Part shown: positions 41,689-49,846 of the stretch, in pieces
Numbering within the stretch: the first letter of the stretch is position 1
Layout of the letters: each line of letters starts with the position of its first letter
Assembly: GCA_050250915.1 (NCBI GenBank)
Contig: JBFWNT010000012.1
Location: 57,452-121,451 of the forward strand
DNA: 64,000 nucleotides
Direction of reading: 5' to 3'
DNA from: Miltoncostaea sp050250915
GTDB lineage: Bacteria > Actinomycetota > Thermoleophilia > Miltoncostaeales > Miltoncostaeaceae
Made by a program: the position numbers and the translations under genes
The notes under the pieces: generated by a model
What the model saw: only the letters and a program-made list of their open reading frames with translations
The model's database searches: none
What the model was told of the DNA's origin: nothing

Positions 41689-44475
41689 GTGCCCGAGCTC
41701 CGCCGCCCCGCCCGCCTGTCGATACTGGCGATCCTTGTCGCACTCCTCGGCGTCCTGTGGGTGGTGTCGAGCGCCTCCGCGGCCGAGCCGCCGAACCAGA
41801 ACGACCCCTGCTCGTCAGGGGGCCGCGACACCTGTGGCACGACCGGCGTCGGCTCCTATCAGCGCTATCGGTACGGCATCCGGTGGTTCGGCGACTACCG
41901 CGGCGCGGTCCCCGGGGCCGGCCCCACGTTCTGCCTCGACCTGCGGTTCTGGTATCCGGACCGCGATTACAAGTTCGAGCAGGTCGCGAACGAGGGGCTG
42001 CGCAACAAGGAGAACGCCGGCGTCTCGATCGAGAAGCAGCGCCGCATGGCCTACGCCCTCTGGGAGTTCGGCCGCTCCAACACCGCCAGCCGCCAGGCGG
42101 CGGTCATGCTCTACGTCCACGGGCTCATGGGCGACGGGGCGCCCGGCGAAGCCGACCCCGGCGCGATCGGCCCGTCGGTCGAGGCGCTGGTGGGCCGCAT
42201 CAGCCGCGACGCCGCGCGATTCCACGGCCCCTACCGGCTCGACCTCCAGGTCGGCGGGAACCTGAAGGCCGGGAACGCGGCCAGCGGCACCGCCCGGGTC
42301 ATCTCGGCGGAGGGCAACGCCGTCCCGGGCGTGGTCATCGAGCTCGACGGGAAGGGCACGACCGGCCTGCCCGCCAAGGTCCGCACCGGCGACGACGGCG
42401 TCGCCACCTTCGCCTTCAGGCCCACCACGGGCGCCGCCGTGTCGATCGACGCCCGCAGCGAGTCGATCGCCTCCACCCTCCCCCGGATCTTCCGCCCCAC
42501 CGCCGGCGCCTCGGCCCGCAACGGCCAGCGGCTGGCGGCCGCCGCGAGCCAGCGCGTGTCGGCCACGGCGACGCAGGTGTCGTCGCGGGCCACCATCTCC
42601 ATCTCCACCACGGCGTTCCCGTCGGCGGTGCTCGCGGGCCGCGCGGTGCGCGACCGCGTGCGGATCGGCGGGCTGCCCGAGGGCCGCTCGACCACCATCA
42701 CCGCCAACGTGTACGGGCCGTTCCGCACCAGGGCCGACATCCGCTGCGACGCGGCCCCGGCCGCCAGCGGGACGTTCACGGCGACGCGGTCGGGGACCAT
42801 CGGCTCGCCCGTCATCCGGCCCACCCGGCCCGGCTACTACACCTACCAGCTGGTGGTGGCCGGCGACGCCGGCCTGGCGCCGGTCACCACGCCGTGCGGG
42901 GTGCCTGCGGAGACGTTCGTGGTGCAACGCCAGCCCACCGTCACGACGAAGGTGAGCCAGCAGCAGGTGCGCCCCGGGGCGAGCATCACGGACACGGTCA
43001 TCGTGAGCGGCCTCGGGGACGAGCGCGCCACCGTGAACGCCTCCCTCTACGGCCCGTTCCCGAGCCGCGAGGCGGTGCGCTGCGACACGCCACCCGTCTG
43101 GTCGGGCACGCTCGACGCGACCGGCGACGGCGAGTACCGGACCGCCCCGGTCACGCTCACCACGCCGGGCTATTACACGTACCGGGAGAGCATCGCCGCC
43201 ACCGACTTCGTGCGCGCCACGGAGACGGCGTGCAACGACGTGGCGGAGACCACGGTGGTGATGGGCACGCCGTCGGTGCGCACCCAGGTGAGCGCCCAGC
43301 AGACGGCGCCGGGGCAGTCGATCACCGACGCCGTGTCGGTCACCGGCCTCGGGACCCTGTCGGCGACGGTCAGCGTGGAGCTGTGGGGGCCGTTCCCGAC
43401 CCGCGAGGCCATCACGTGCACCGGCACCCCGTACGCCACCCAGACGCTGCCGGTGAACGGCGACGGCGGATACACCACGCCGGCGGTCAGGCTGGACCGG
43501 GCGGGCTACTACACCTACCGCGAGTCGATCGCGGCGACGGAGGCGTACGACGCCATCACCACCCCGTGCGGGGAGGCGTCCGAGACGACGGTCGCGATCG
43601 GCACCCCGCAGGTGACCACGGTGGTGTCCGACGACGTGGTGCGGCCGGGGTCGGCGATCTCCGACACGATCCGCGTGAGCGGCCTGGCCAAGACACCCGT
43701 GAAGATCCAGGTGGAGCTCTTCGGCCCGTTCGCCTCGCGTGCGGCGATGCGCTGCGACGTGCGGCCGTTCTGGACCGGTGAGGTCACCGCCCAGGGCGAC
43801 GGCACCATCCGCTCCGCGCCCGTCCGCATCGACGACGTGGGCTTCTACACCTACCGCGAGAAGATCGCCGGCACCTCGGTGGTCCAGGCGGCCACCACGA
43901 AGTGCGGCGAGGTGGCGGAGACGTCGCTGGCGGCGCCGGCGGTGAACACCGGCCGCGGCGACTTCGCCGAGACCGCCCGCGAGGCCCAGGCGGCGTCGCG
44001 GCCGACGCGCCTGCGGGTGCCCGACCTGTCGGTCGATGCGCCCGTCAACGCCGTCGGCATCAACCTCCGCAAGGGTGAGCTCGCAGTGCCCGCGGACATC
44101 AGCCGCACCGGCTGGTGGCGCGACGGCGCCGCGCCCGGCGACGCGGCGGGCAGCATCCTGATCGGCGGCCACGTCGACAGCGCCCGCTCCGGCCCTGGCG
44201 CGTTCTTCCGCCTCGACGACGCCCGCGCCGGGATGCGCGCCCAGCTGGTCACCGCCGACGGCCGCACCCGGACATACCGGATCGTGTCGGTGCGGCAGAT
44301 GCCGAAGGACAAGCTCCCCACCGACATCTGGTCGCTGAAGGGCCGCAACCGGCTGAGCCTGGTCACGTGCGGCGGCCGCTTCGACCAGTCGACGGGGCAC
44401 TACCTGGACAACATCGTGGTGGTCGCGGTCCCGGTGACCGCCTCCGGGACGTCGCGGAGGGCCCGGGCGACCTGA
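41689..44475 (+). CDS. Secreted repeat protein with C-terminal class F-like sortase domain
   Basis: A 928-residue protein. A signal peptide (to about residue 31) is followed by a cysteine-containing domain (FCLDLRFWYPD, LWEFGRSNTASRQAAVMLYVHG) and an Ig/SdrD-like module (about 200-270). Four tandem repeats of 112 residues (about 301-750) follow, each with VYGPF/LFGPF-type strands, a YYTYRESI-type strand and two cysteines. Residues 775-925 form a sortase domain: His828 in IGGHVDSARSG, Cys894 in LVTCGGRFDQSTG. The usual sortase arginine is not evident at the expected site (Leu906 in HYLDN). It may be a surface protein carrying its own processing domain; activity is unproven. Confidence 0.82.
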   Translation: MPELRRPARLSILAILVALLGVLWVVSSASAAEPPNQNDPCSSGGRDTCGTTGVGSYQRYRYGIRWFGDYRGAVPGAGPTFCLDLRFWYPDRDYKFEQVANEGLRNKENAGVSIEKQRRMAYALWEFGRSNTASRQAAVMLYVHGLMGDGAPGEADPGAIGPSVEALVGRISRDAARFHGPYRLDLQVGGNLKAGNAASGTARVISAEGNAVPGVVIELDGKGTTGLPAKVRTGDDGVATFAFRPTTGAAVSIDARSESIASTLPRIFRPTAGASARNGQRLAAAASQRVSATATQVSSRATISISTTAFPSAVLAGRAVRDRVRIGGLPEGRSTTITANVYGPFRTRADIRCDAAPAASGTFTATRSGTIGSPVIRPTRPGYYTYQLVVAGDAGLAPVTTPCGVPAETFVVQRQPTVTTKVSQQQVRPGASITDTVIVSGLGDERATVNASLYGPFPSREAVRCDTPPVWSGTLDATGDGEYRTAPVTLTTPGYYTYRESIAATDFVRATETACNDVAETTVVMGTPSVRTQVSAQQTAPGQSITDAVSVTGLGTLSATVSVELWGPFPTREAITCTGTPYATQTLPVNGDGGYTTPAVRLDRAGYYTYRESIAATEAYDAITTPCGEASETTVAIGTPQVTTVVSDDVVRPGSAISDTIRVSGLAKTPVKIQVELFGPFASRAAMRCDVRPFWTGEVTAQGDGTIRSAPVRIDDVGFYTYREKIAGTSVVQAATTKCGEVAETSLAAPAVNTGRGDFAETAREAQAASRPTRLRVPDLSVDAPVNAVGINLRKGELAVPADISRTGWWRDGAAPGDAAGSILIGGHVDSARSGPGAFFRLDDARAGMRAQLVTADGRTRTYRIVSVRQMPKDKLPTDIWSLKGRNRLSLVTCGGRFDQSTGHYLDNIVVVAVPVTASGTSRRARAT

Positions 44476-44499
44476 CCGGCCGGCGCGCGGGGACACCGC

Positions 44500-44946
44500 C
44501 TAGTGGCGGCCGTTCCCGCTCGTCGGCATGTCCATCTCGAACCAGACCTTCGCCGACGGCAGCGCGCGGTGGCCGGAGCGGTCCGCGATCATCCGCACCA
44601 GGGCCAGGCCGCGGCCGCCACCCCGGGTGCCGTCGAGGGGGAGGGTCCAGTCGTGGTCCGCGGGGATCCACGGCCCGGCGTCGTGGACCTCCACGCGCAG
44701 CCGGTTGGCGTCGAGCCACGCCCACACGGTCACGGGCCCCGGCCCGGCGTGGACGAGGCTGTTCGTGACCAGCTCGGTCACGGCCAGCAGCACGTCGGAC
44801 CGGCGCTGGGGCGACATGTCGATGCCCACCATGTCCCGCACCATCCGGCGGACACCCGCGATGCCCGCAGCGTCGTGGATGGTGACCCGCAGCCGCGGCG
44901 CGCCCTCCCGGCGGAGCTCCGCCGGCGTGATGTCGTGCGGGATCAG
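44500..44946 (-). CDS. HATPase_c_2 anti-sigma/RsbW-like ATP-binding protein, probable CTG start
   Basis: About 148 residues with a GHKL ATPase fold: ELVTNSLVHAGPGPV (N box), VEVHDAGPWIP (G1) and GGGRGLALVRMIADR (G2). Such stand-alone domains are serine kinases or anti-sigma factors in general stress regulation. No ATG, GTG or TTG exists in frame near the domain start; a CTG at 44946 overlaps the stop of the small upstream gene as CTGA, mirroring the GTGA junctions elsewhere, and has GGGAG just before it. No sigma factor gene is nearby. Confidence 0.8.
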   Translation of the reverse strand: MIPHDITPAELRREGAPRLRVTIHDAAGIAGVRRMVRDMVGIDMSPQRRSDVLLAVTELVTNSLVHAGPGPVTVWAWLDANRLRVEVHDAGPWIPADHDWTLPLDGTRGGGRGLALVRMIADRSGHRALPSAKVWFEMDMPTSGNGRH

Positions 44947-45122
44947 CGGGCTCCCGGGGTGTGCGATCGCGCCCGTCGCCCGTCCGCCCTGGAGACGTCC
45001 ACCATCCGCCGGATGCGGTTGAGCTCGTCGAAGCGCAGGCTCAGCCGGCGCATGCGGCGCTGGTACTCCCTGACGGGCCGGCGGGCGCCGGGCACGCCCC
45101 CCTGCCCCGGTTCCATCCCCAC
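44943..45122 (-). CDS. Small basic helical protein, unknown function
   Basis: A 59-residue reading frame starting at GTG 45122, which has a good GGAGG site 6 nt upstream. The sequence is basic with an amphipathic helix REYQRRMRRLSLRFDELNRI. Its stop overlaps the putative CTG start of the ATPase gene, suggesting translational coupling and possibly a partner role. No family is recognised. The strong ribosome site and the coupling are the only support. Confidence 0.5.
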   Translation of the reverse strand: MGMEPGQGGVPGARRPVREYQRRMRRLSLRFDELNRIRRMVDVSRADGRRARSHTPGAR

Positions 45123-45543
45123 GGTGTTCCTCCGGGTCGTCCGAACCGATGACCCATCTACCCCGACCCCGATGACGCGAAAACCCCTGCGCCGGCAGGC
45201 CGGCCGGGTGCATTCGGACGGCGGGCGGCGCGAACGTGGACGGCCGTCATGGACGGGCCAGGTTTTCGCACATCCGTCATGCGACGGCGGCACGACGGTC
45301 ATCGGGATCCCCCTCATGGCGTAAGGGATCCTGGTCCGGCTACCGTGGCCGGAGTCCGCGATGGCGCCTCGTCGCGGTCTCGGCCGGGCCGGTCACCCAG
45401 ATGGGCGTCCGGCTCGGGAGCTCGCAGCCCACGGCGGTGGTCGCCGCGGGTCGGTGGTGGCGGCATCAGAGGGGTGGTGGTGCCGCCACCACGCGGGCTC
45501 GGACGTCGACCTGGCGTCGCGCCCGTGGGGGCGCGGGCGCCCC
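45123..45543. other. Intergenic region without a convincing gene
   Basis: About 420 nt between the small basic gene and the Rrf2 gene. Open frames exist but none shows a family motif or consistent coding character. A hairpin with a 7-bp stem (GTGGTGG/CCACCAC, 45474-45492) lies about 50 nt beyond the Rrf2 stop and could end its transcription, although no U-tract follows. The promoter for the small gene and ATPase must lie at the left end. Confidence 0.5.
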
Positions 45544-45966
45544 TCAGATGTGGAACATGGGCGCGCTGCGAAGGCGCGCCTCGCGCTCCTGGACGTCGGC
45601 GATGGTGATGCCGCCGAGCAGGCCGGCGAGGGCGGCGCGGGCCTCGGCCCAGACGCCGTCGAGCGCGTCGTGCGGCTCGTCCTGGGCGCCGGCGGGCGGG
45701 GTGATGCGGCCGTCGACCGTCTCCACCACCTCGAGGATCGTCACCTCGGCGGGGGCGCGCCGGAACGAGTAGCCGCCCTTCACGCCGCGCTGGCTCTGCA
45801 GGATCCCCGCGCGGCGCAGGCCGGCGAACAGCTGCTCCAGGAAATGCAGCGGGATCCCGCGGGCCTCGGCCACTTCGAGGATCGGCACCGGGCCGTTCGC
45901 ACCGCGCTGCGCGAGCTCGGAGAGCGCCAGGACGGCGGAGCGGCTCTTCTCCGTGATGGTGATCAG
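45544..45966 (-). CDS. Rrf2-family transcriptional regulator, probable CTG start
   Basis: A 140-residue regulator. The winged helix runs through ITITEKSRSAVLALSELA and LEVAEARGIPLHFLEQLFAG, then LQSQRGVKGGYSFRRAP, as in Rrf2/IscR/CymR proteins. The protein has no cysteine, so it cannot bind an Fe-S cluster through the usual cysteines and is closer to CymR-type members. The N-terminal helix is needed for the fold, but no ATG, GTG or TTG lies between it and an in-frame TGA six codons upstream; CTG at 45966, six nt after GGAG, is the best start. Confidence 0.85.
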   Translation of the reverse strand: MITITEKSRSAVLALSELAQRGANGPVPILEVAEARGIPLHFLEQLFAGLRRAGILQSQRGVKGGYSFRRAPAEVTILEVVETVDGRITPPAGAQDEPHDALDGVWAEARAALAGLLGGITIADVQEREARLRSAPMFHI

Positions 45967-45972
45967 CGGGAA

Positions 45973-46003
45973 CTCCGTAAATCAGGTGGCCTTAGGGGAG
46001 TTT
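45973..46003 (-). promoter_or_regulatory. Possible Rrf2 autoregulatory site
   Basis: Just upstream of the Rrf2 start the minus strand reads AACTCCCCTAAGG followed by CCACCTGATTTACGGAGTT. The AACTCC and GGAGTT arms form an inverted repeat with a long AT-richer centre, unusual for this GC-rich window. Its position over the start region fits autorepression; the operator consensus is not established here. Confidence 0.3.
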
Positions 46004-46041
46004 ATCCGATCCCCCGGCCCGGTCCCGACGCGGAGCGGTCC

Positions 46042-46485
46042 TCAGTCCTCCATCAGGAGGTTCACGTACCCCTCCCGGGTCACGCGCGGCGCGTAGTCGT
46101 CGCCCGTCTCGCGGGCGCGGCGCGCGTACACGCGCTCCAGCGCGTCGATCCACGCGTCCAGGTCGCCCACCATGAACTCGTAGACGCAGGCCTCGGTGTG
46201 GATGAGCATCCGCGGCCGCTTGCCGCCGGGCGGCATGCTGTCCGGGGAGATCGGGAAGCGCTCGATCTCCGTCACGTCCCGGAGGGGGATCTCGCGCCGC
46301 TTCGCCATGAGCGCGTGGTCGAGGACCGTCGGTACGAACACCAGCCGGTCGTCGGTGGCGAAGAGCGTGCCGTGCCGGGCGAGCCAGCCGTTCTGGAGGT
46401 CGGCGCCGGACTGCTTGAGCACGGTCTCGCCGTCGCGCGGCCGGTCGGCGTGCTTCACGCGCGGGAGCTTGCGGTTGGAGGCCAT
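46042..46485 (-). CDS. GRAM/PH-like domain protein
   Basis: A 147-residue soluble protein. The segment TLFATDDRLVFVPTVLDHALMAKRREIPLRDVTEIERFP has the GRAM/bacterial PH-like pattern (core FATDDRLVFVP and REIPLRDVTEIER), followed by strands and a C-terminal helix LDAWIDALERVYARR. Such domains bind lipids or proteins. There is no membrane segment. It is divergent from the following small gene; no functional link is apparent. Confidence 0.7.
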   Translation of the reverse strand: MASNRKLPRVKHADRPRDGETVLKQSGADLQNGWLARHGTLFATDDRLVFVPTVLDHALMAKRREIPLRDVTEIERFPISPDSMPPGGKRPRMLIHTEACVYEFMVGDLDAWIDALERVYARRARETGDDYAPRVTREGYVNLLMED

Positions 46486-46587
46486 GACCTCAACGTATCA
46501 GTGGCGGCGGACCGAGCCGTCCGAGGCCCCGATTAGGCTCCGGAAGCGATCAGGTGGTTTCCGCAACTTCGTGGCTGCGAGGCTGCT

Positions 46588-47019
46588 CTGGACGCATACG
46601 ACGCCTGGCTCGCCGACTTCCTCCGCCGTCTCGCCCAGCATGACGACGGAGTCGCCCTTCTGGCCCGTGATCTCGCGTCCCGCACCACCTGGACCGTCCG
46701 GGCGAAGGGCTCCGACGAGTTCGGGGCGCCGCCGCCCACCGCGGGCGAGCCCGCCGACGTCCACTGCGAGCGCGGCGCCGTGCGCCCCCTCTGCTTCGAG
46801 GTGGAGCTGCCGGAGACGCTCGTGCGGCGCGCCACCGTGCAGCGCCTGCGCCACCTGGAGGCCACCGGGATCGAGCCGCGCGTGTGCCTGGTCGGCGAGT
46901 CGTCCCGCCACGAGCGCCAGATCGCCGAGGCGCGCCGGATGCTCCGCCGCGCCGGCCTCTCGCTGTCCGTCGCCGCGATCGCCCCGGGCGAGGAGACGAT
47001 CACGGGGGCCGACTGGTAG
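46588..47019 (+). CDS. Conserved-looking small protein of unknown function, probable CTG start
   Basis: About 143 residues reading DAYDAWLADFLRRLAQHD at the start, then a WTVRAKG strand, CFEVELPETLVRRATVQRLRHLE and RVCLVGESSRHERQIAEARRMLRRAG. It has an alternating strand/helix layout with no family that I recognise. The frame is open from a TAG near 46533, yet contains no ATG, GTG or TTG before residues that already look coding; CTG at 46588 (after GCGAGG) is the best start. The next GTG (46780) would remove half of the protein. Confidence 0.55.
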   Translation: MDAYDAWLADFLRRLAQHDDGVALLARDLASRTTWTVRAKGSDEFGAPPPTAGEPADVHCERGAVRPLCFEVELPETLVRRATVQRLRHLEATGIEPRVCLVGESSRHERQIAEARRMLRRAGLSLSVAAIAPGEETITGADW

Positions 47020-47088
47020 GGGGTCCGACCGGGACACGGCCGCGCCCGTTCTCTTCCCCCTCGGCGCGCGGCCCCCGCCCTGACAACA

Positions 47089-47118
47089 GCGAGGGCGCCG
47101 GTCGGACGGCGCCCTCGC
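47089..47118. terminator. Strong hairpin, probable bidirectional terminator
   Basis: A perfect 11-bp stem, GCGAGGGCGCC and GGCGCCCTCGC with an 8-nt loop, lies between the convergent ends of the small gene (47019) and the pyrophosphatase gene (47156). No clear U-tract follows on either strand, as is common in high-GC genomes. Confidence 0.7.
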
Positions 47119-47155
47119 AGACCTTCCTATCCGCCCTGGACGGGCCCCGCGGGGC

Positions 47156-49243
47156 TCAGTTCAGGAACGGGATGATGAGGAGCGCCACGATGTTGGCGAC
47201 CTTGATCATCGGGTTGATGGCCGGGCCGGCGGTGTCCTTGTAGGGGTCGCCGACGGTGTCGCCGGTGACCGCCGCCTTGTGGGCGATGGAGCCCTTCCCG
47301 CCGTAGTGACCGTCCTCGATCATCTTCTTGGCGTTGTCCCAGGCGCCTCCGCCGGAGGTCATGGAGATCGCCACGAAGATGCCGGTGACGATCACGCCGA
47401 GCAGCAGCCCGCCGAGCATCTCGCGGCCGTTGTTGATGCCGAAGATGAACGCCGTGACGATCGGGAACGCGATCGGGATCGCGGCGGGGATGAGCATCTC
47501 CCGCTGCGCCGACGCGGTCACGATGCGGACGCACCGCGCGTAGTCGGGCTTGTCGGTGCCCTCCATGATCCCGGGCTTCTCCCGGAACTGGCGGCGGACC
47601 TCCTCGACCACCTGGCCGCCCGCCTTTCCGACGGCCTCCATCGAGAACGCGGCGAAGAGGAACGGCATCATGCCGCCGATGAACAGCCCGATCACCACGA
47701 ACGGGTTGACCAGGCTGAAGTCGACCGAGCTGAGCGCGGAGTCGCCGATGGTGTGGGCCAGCTCCTCCACGTACGACACGAAGAGCACCACGGCGGCGAG
47801 ACCGGCGGAGCCGATCGCGTAACCCTTGGTGACGGCCTTCGTGGTGTTGCCGACCGCGTCGAGCGGGTCGGTGATGTTCCGGACGCTCTCGTCCAGCTCC
47901 GCCATCTCGGCGATGCCGCCCGCGTTGTCCGTGATGGGGCCGAAGGCGTCGAGCGCCACGACCACGCCCGCCATGGAGAGCATCGCCATGACGGCCACGC
48001 CGATGCCGTAGAACGAGCCCAGCTCGTACGTGGAGGCGATGGCGGCGACGATCACCACGATCGGTGCGGCGGTCGCCTTCAGGCCGACCGCCAGTCCGGC
48101 GATGATGTTGGTCGCGTCGCCCGTCTCGGACGCCTTCGCGATCTTCTTCACCGGGGGCCAGGCCGTGCCGGTGAAGTACTCGGTGATGGCCACCAGCGCC
48201 ATCGTCACGCCGATGCCGATCACGGCGCACCAGAAGTAGTCGAGCCACGAGCCGGCGCCGGGCACGACGTCATCGACGCCGTCCATGAGCCAGTAGGTCA
48301 CCGGCAGGAACCCGGCGATGGCGAGCAGCGCGGCCACGCCCAGGCCCGTGTAGAGCGCCGCCGTGACGGACCCGTTGGGACCGACGCGGACGAACCAGGT
48401 GCCGATGATCGACGCGAGGATCGACACGCCGCCCAGGGCGAGCGGGTAGACCAGCGCGTTGCCGAAGTCGGCGAGGAACAGGGAGCCGAGGAACATCACG
48501 GCCACCGTGGTCACCGCGTAGGTCTCGAACAGGTCGGCGGCCATGCCGGCGCAGTCGCCGACGTTGTCGCCCACGTTGTCTGCGATGACGGCCGGGTTGC
48601 GCGGGTCGTCCTCGGGGATGCCCGCCTCGACCTTGCCGACCAGGTCGGCGCCGACGTCGGCGCCCTTGGTGAAGATGCCGCCGCCCAGACGGGCGAAGAC
48701 GCTGATGAGGCTGGACCCGAAGGCCAGGCCGACAAGCGGCGGGACGTCCTCGGCGCCCTCACCGAGGATCAGGAAATAGGCCGAGACGGCCAGGAGGCCG
48801 AGGCCCACCACGAGCATGCCGGTGACGGCGCCGCCCTTGAACGCCACGCTCAGGGCCTGCGGGAGGCCCTTCTTCGCCGCCTCCGCGGTGCGCACGTTCG
48901 TGCGCACGGAGACGTTCATGCCGATGAAGCCGGCCGCGGCGGAGGCGACGGCACCGATGAGGAAGCCGAACGCGGCCTTCCATCCCAGGAGGGACGAATC
49001 GACCGCCCCGCCGAGGAGTCCGATGACGACGAACAGCACGGCGGCGACGCCTGCGATGATCGTGTACTGCCGCTTCAGGTAGGCCTGTGCACCCTCCTGG
49101 ACCGCTGCGGCGATGCTCCGCATCCGCTCGTCGCCCGCGGGGAGCTTGAGCAGGTAGAAGGTGAGACCGATGCCGTAGGCCACGGCGACGAGGCCGAGCA
49201 CCAACGCGAGCCATACGGTGTTGTCCGACAGGAAGTCGGCCAA
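47156..49243 (-). CDS. hppA: Membrane-bound proton-translocating pyrophosphatase
   Basis: A 695-residue protein with about 16 membrane segments. The PPi-binding motif DNVGDNVGDCAGMAADLFETY (core DNVGDNVGDCAG) and the C-terminal GDTVGDPYKDTAGPAINP are intact. It couples PPi hydrolysis to proton pumping. The lysine in VGNTTKAVTKG is the residue that marks K+-independent H+-PPases. The start is a TTG at 49243 with a clear GGAGG site, giving ADFLSDNTVWLA; no ATG is suitable. Confidence 0.95.
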   Translation of the reverse strand: MADFLSDNTVWLALVLGLVAVAYGIGLTFYLLKLPAGDERMRSIAAAVQEGAQAYLKRQYTIIAGVAAVLFVVIGLLGGAVDSSLLGWKAAFGFLIGAVASAAAGFIGMNVSVRTNVRTAEAAKKGLPQALSVAFKGGAVTGMLVVGLGLLAVSAYFLILGEGAEDVPPLVGLAFGSSLISVFARLGGGIFTKGADVGADLVGKVEAGIPEDDPRNPAVIADNVGDNVGDCAGMAADLFETYAVTTVAVMFLGSLFLADFGNALVYPLALGGVSILASIIGTWFVRVGPNGSVTAALYTGLGVAALLAIAGFLPVTYWLMDGVDDVVPGAGSWLDYFWCAVIGIGVTMALVAITEYFTGTAWPPVKKIAKASETGDATNIIAGLAVGLKATAAPIVVIVAAIASTYELGSFYGIGVAVMAMLSMAGVVVALDAFGPITDNAGGIAEMAELDESVRNITDPLDAVGNTTKAVTKGYAIGSAGLAAVVLFVSYVEELAHTIGDSALSSVDFSLVNPFVVIGLFIGGMMPFLFAAFSMEAVGKAGGQVVEEVRRQFREKPGIMEGTDKPDYARCVRIVTASAQREMLIPAAIPIAFPIVTAFIFGINNGREMLGGLLLGVIVTGIFVAISMTSGGGAWDNAKKMIEDGHYGGKGSIAHKAAVTGDTVGDPYKDTAGPAINPMIKVANIVALLIIPFLN

Positions 49244-49344
49244 ATTGTTCCCTCCGAGATCGGGTTCAGACGAGCGCGCCGTTCTTCGCCCGATCCGAAG
49301 GGCCGTGCGCTCCGCGTCCACACCGGCACATGCGGCATCCGAAG

Positions 49345-49362
49345 CCGCGTCGGCCGACGCGG
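49345..49362. other. Perfect palindrome upstream of hppA
   Basis: CCGCGTCGGCCGACGCGG is a perfect 18-nt palindrome in the 174-nt gap upstream of the pyrophosphatase gene. It is followed on the plus strand by TTTTCT, which resembles a terminator in the direction opposite to all nearby genes. It may instead be a regulator site in the hppA promoter region. Confidence 0.4.
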
Positions 49363-49417
49363 TTTTCTACCACACGGGGCCGGACGTCGGTGGGCCCCGA
49401 CGCCGGTGTCGGAGCGG

Positions 49418-49846
49418 CTAGCGGGGCGGGCGGGGGGTGCCGGGCGGCACCCAGAGGCGCGACGCGGCGTCCGGCTCGTCGGGCGGCGGGGGGTCGCCCT
49501 CGCCCGGCGCGTCCTGCGCGGGGGCCTCCGCGGCCCGGGCGTACGCCATCTGGAGCACGGCCAGCGGCTCCTTGAACGGGTGCACCTGGGCGGCGCCCAG
49601 CTCGCGCTCCGCCACCCCCAGGAGCGCGCGGAGCGACTCGATGGCCTGCCGCGCCTGCACCAGGTCGCGCGGCTCGTCCCCCGCCGGGCCCATGCCCAGC
49701 CGGATGCCGGCCATGTCGATGAAGGTCGCCATCGTCTGGAGCAGCACGTCGCGCACCGGGGTGCGTGCCAGGCGCTCCGCGAACGCGGCGGCCACCTCCT
49801 CCGGCGTGGGGGGCGCCTGCCCCGCTGCCTCGTCGCCGGTCGTCAC
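49418..49846 (-). CDS. DUF1844-like protein
   Basis: A 142-residue protein. The central segment LLQTMATFIDMAGIRLGM and DLVQARQAIESLRALLGVAE resembles DUF1844 proteins, which occur near translation and cell-envelope genes in many bacteria. The C-terminal 45 residues are proline- and acid-rich and probably disordered. It starts at a GTG overlapping the upstream ligase stop. Function is unknown. Confidence 0.65.
   Translation of the reverse strand: MTTGDEAAGQAPPTPEEVAAAFAERLARTPVRDVLLQTMATFIDMAGIRLGMGPAGDEPRDLVQARQAIESLRALLGVAERELGAAQVHPFKEPLAVLQMAYARAAEAPAQDAPGEGDPPPPDEPDAASRLWVPPGTPRPPR

Noticed and set aside
41815..44496. Long open frame on the minus strand opposite the sortase-repeat gene, and similar long frames opposite the pyrophosphatase (47279-50410) and subtilase (53608-56217) genes
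   Set aside because: Antisense frames stay open in very GC-rich coding DNA; their translations lack motifs, and the opposite strand holds clear protein families.
45123..45543. Open frames on the plus strand in the gap before the Rrf2 gene
   Set aside because: No recognisable motifs, and they run antisense through the Rrf2 coding region.
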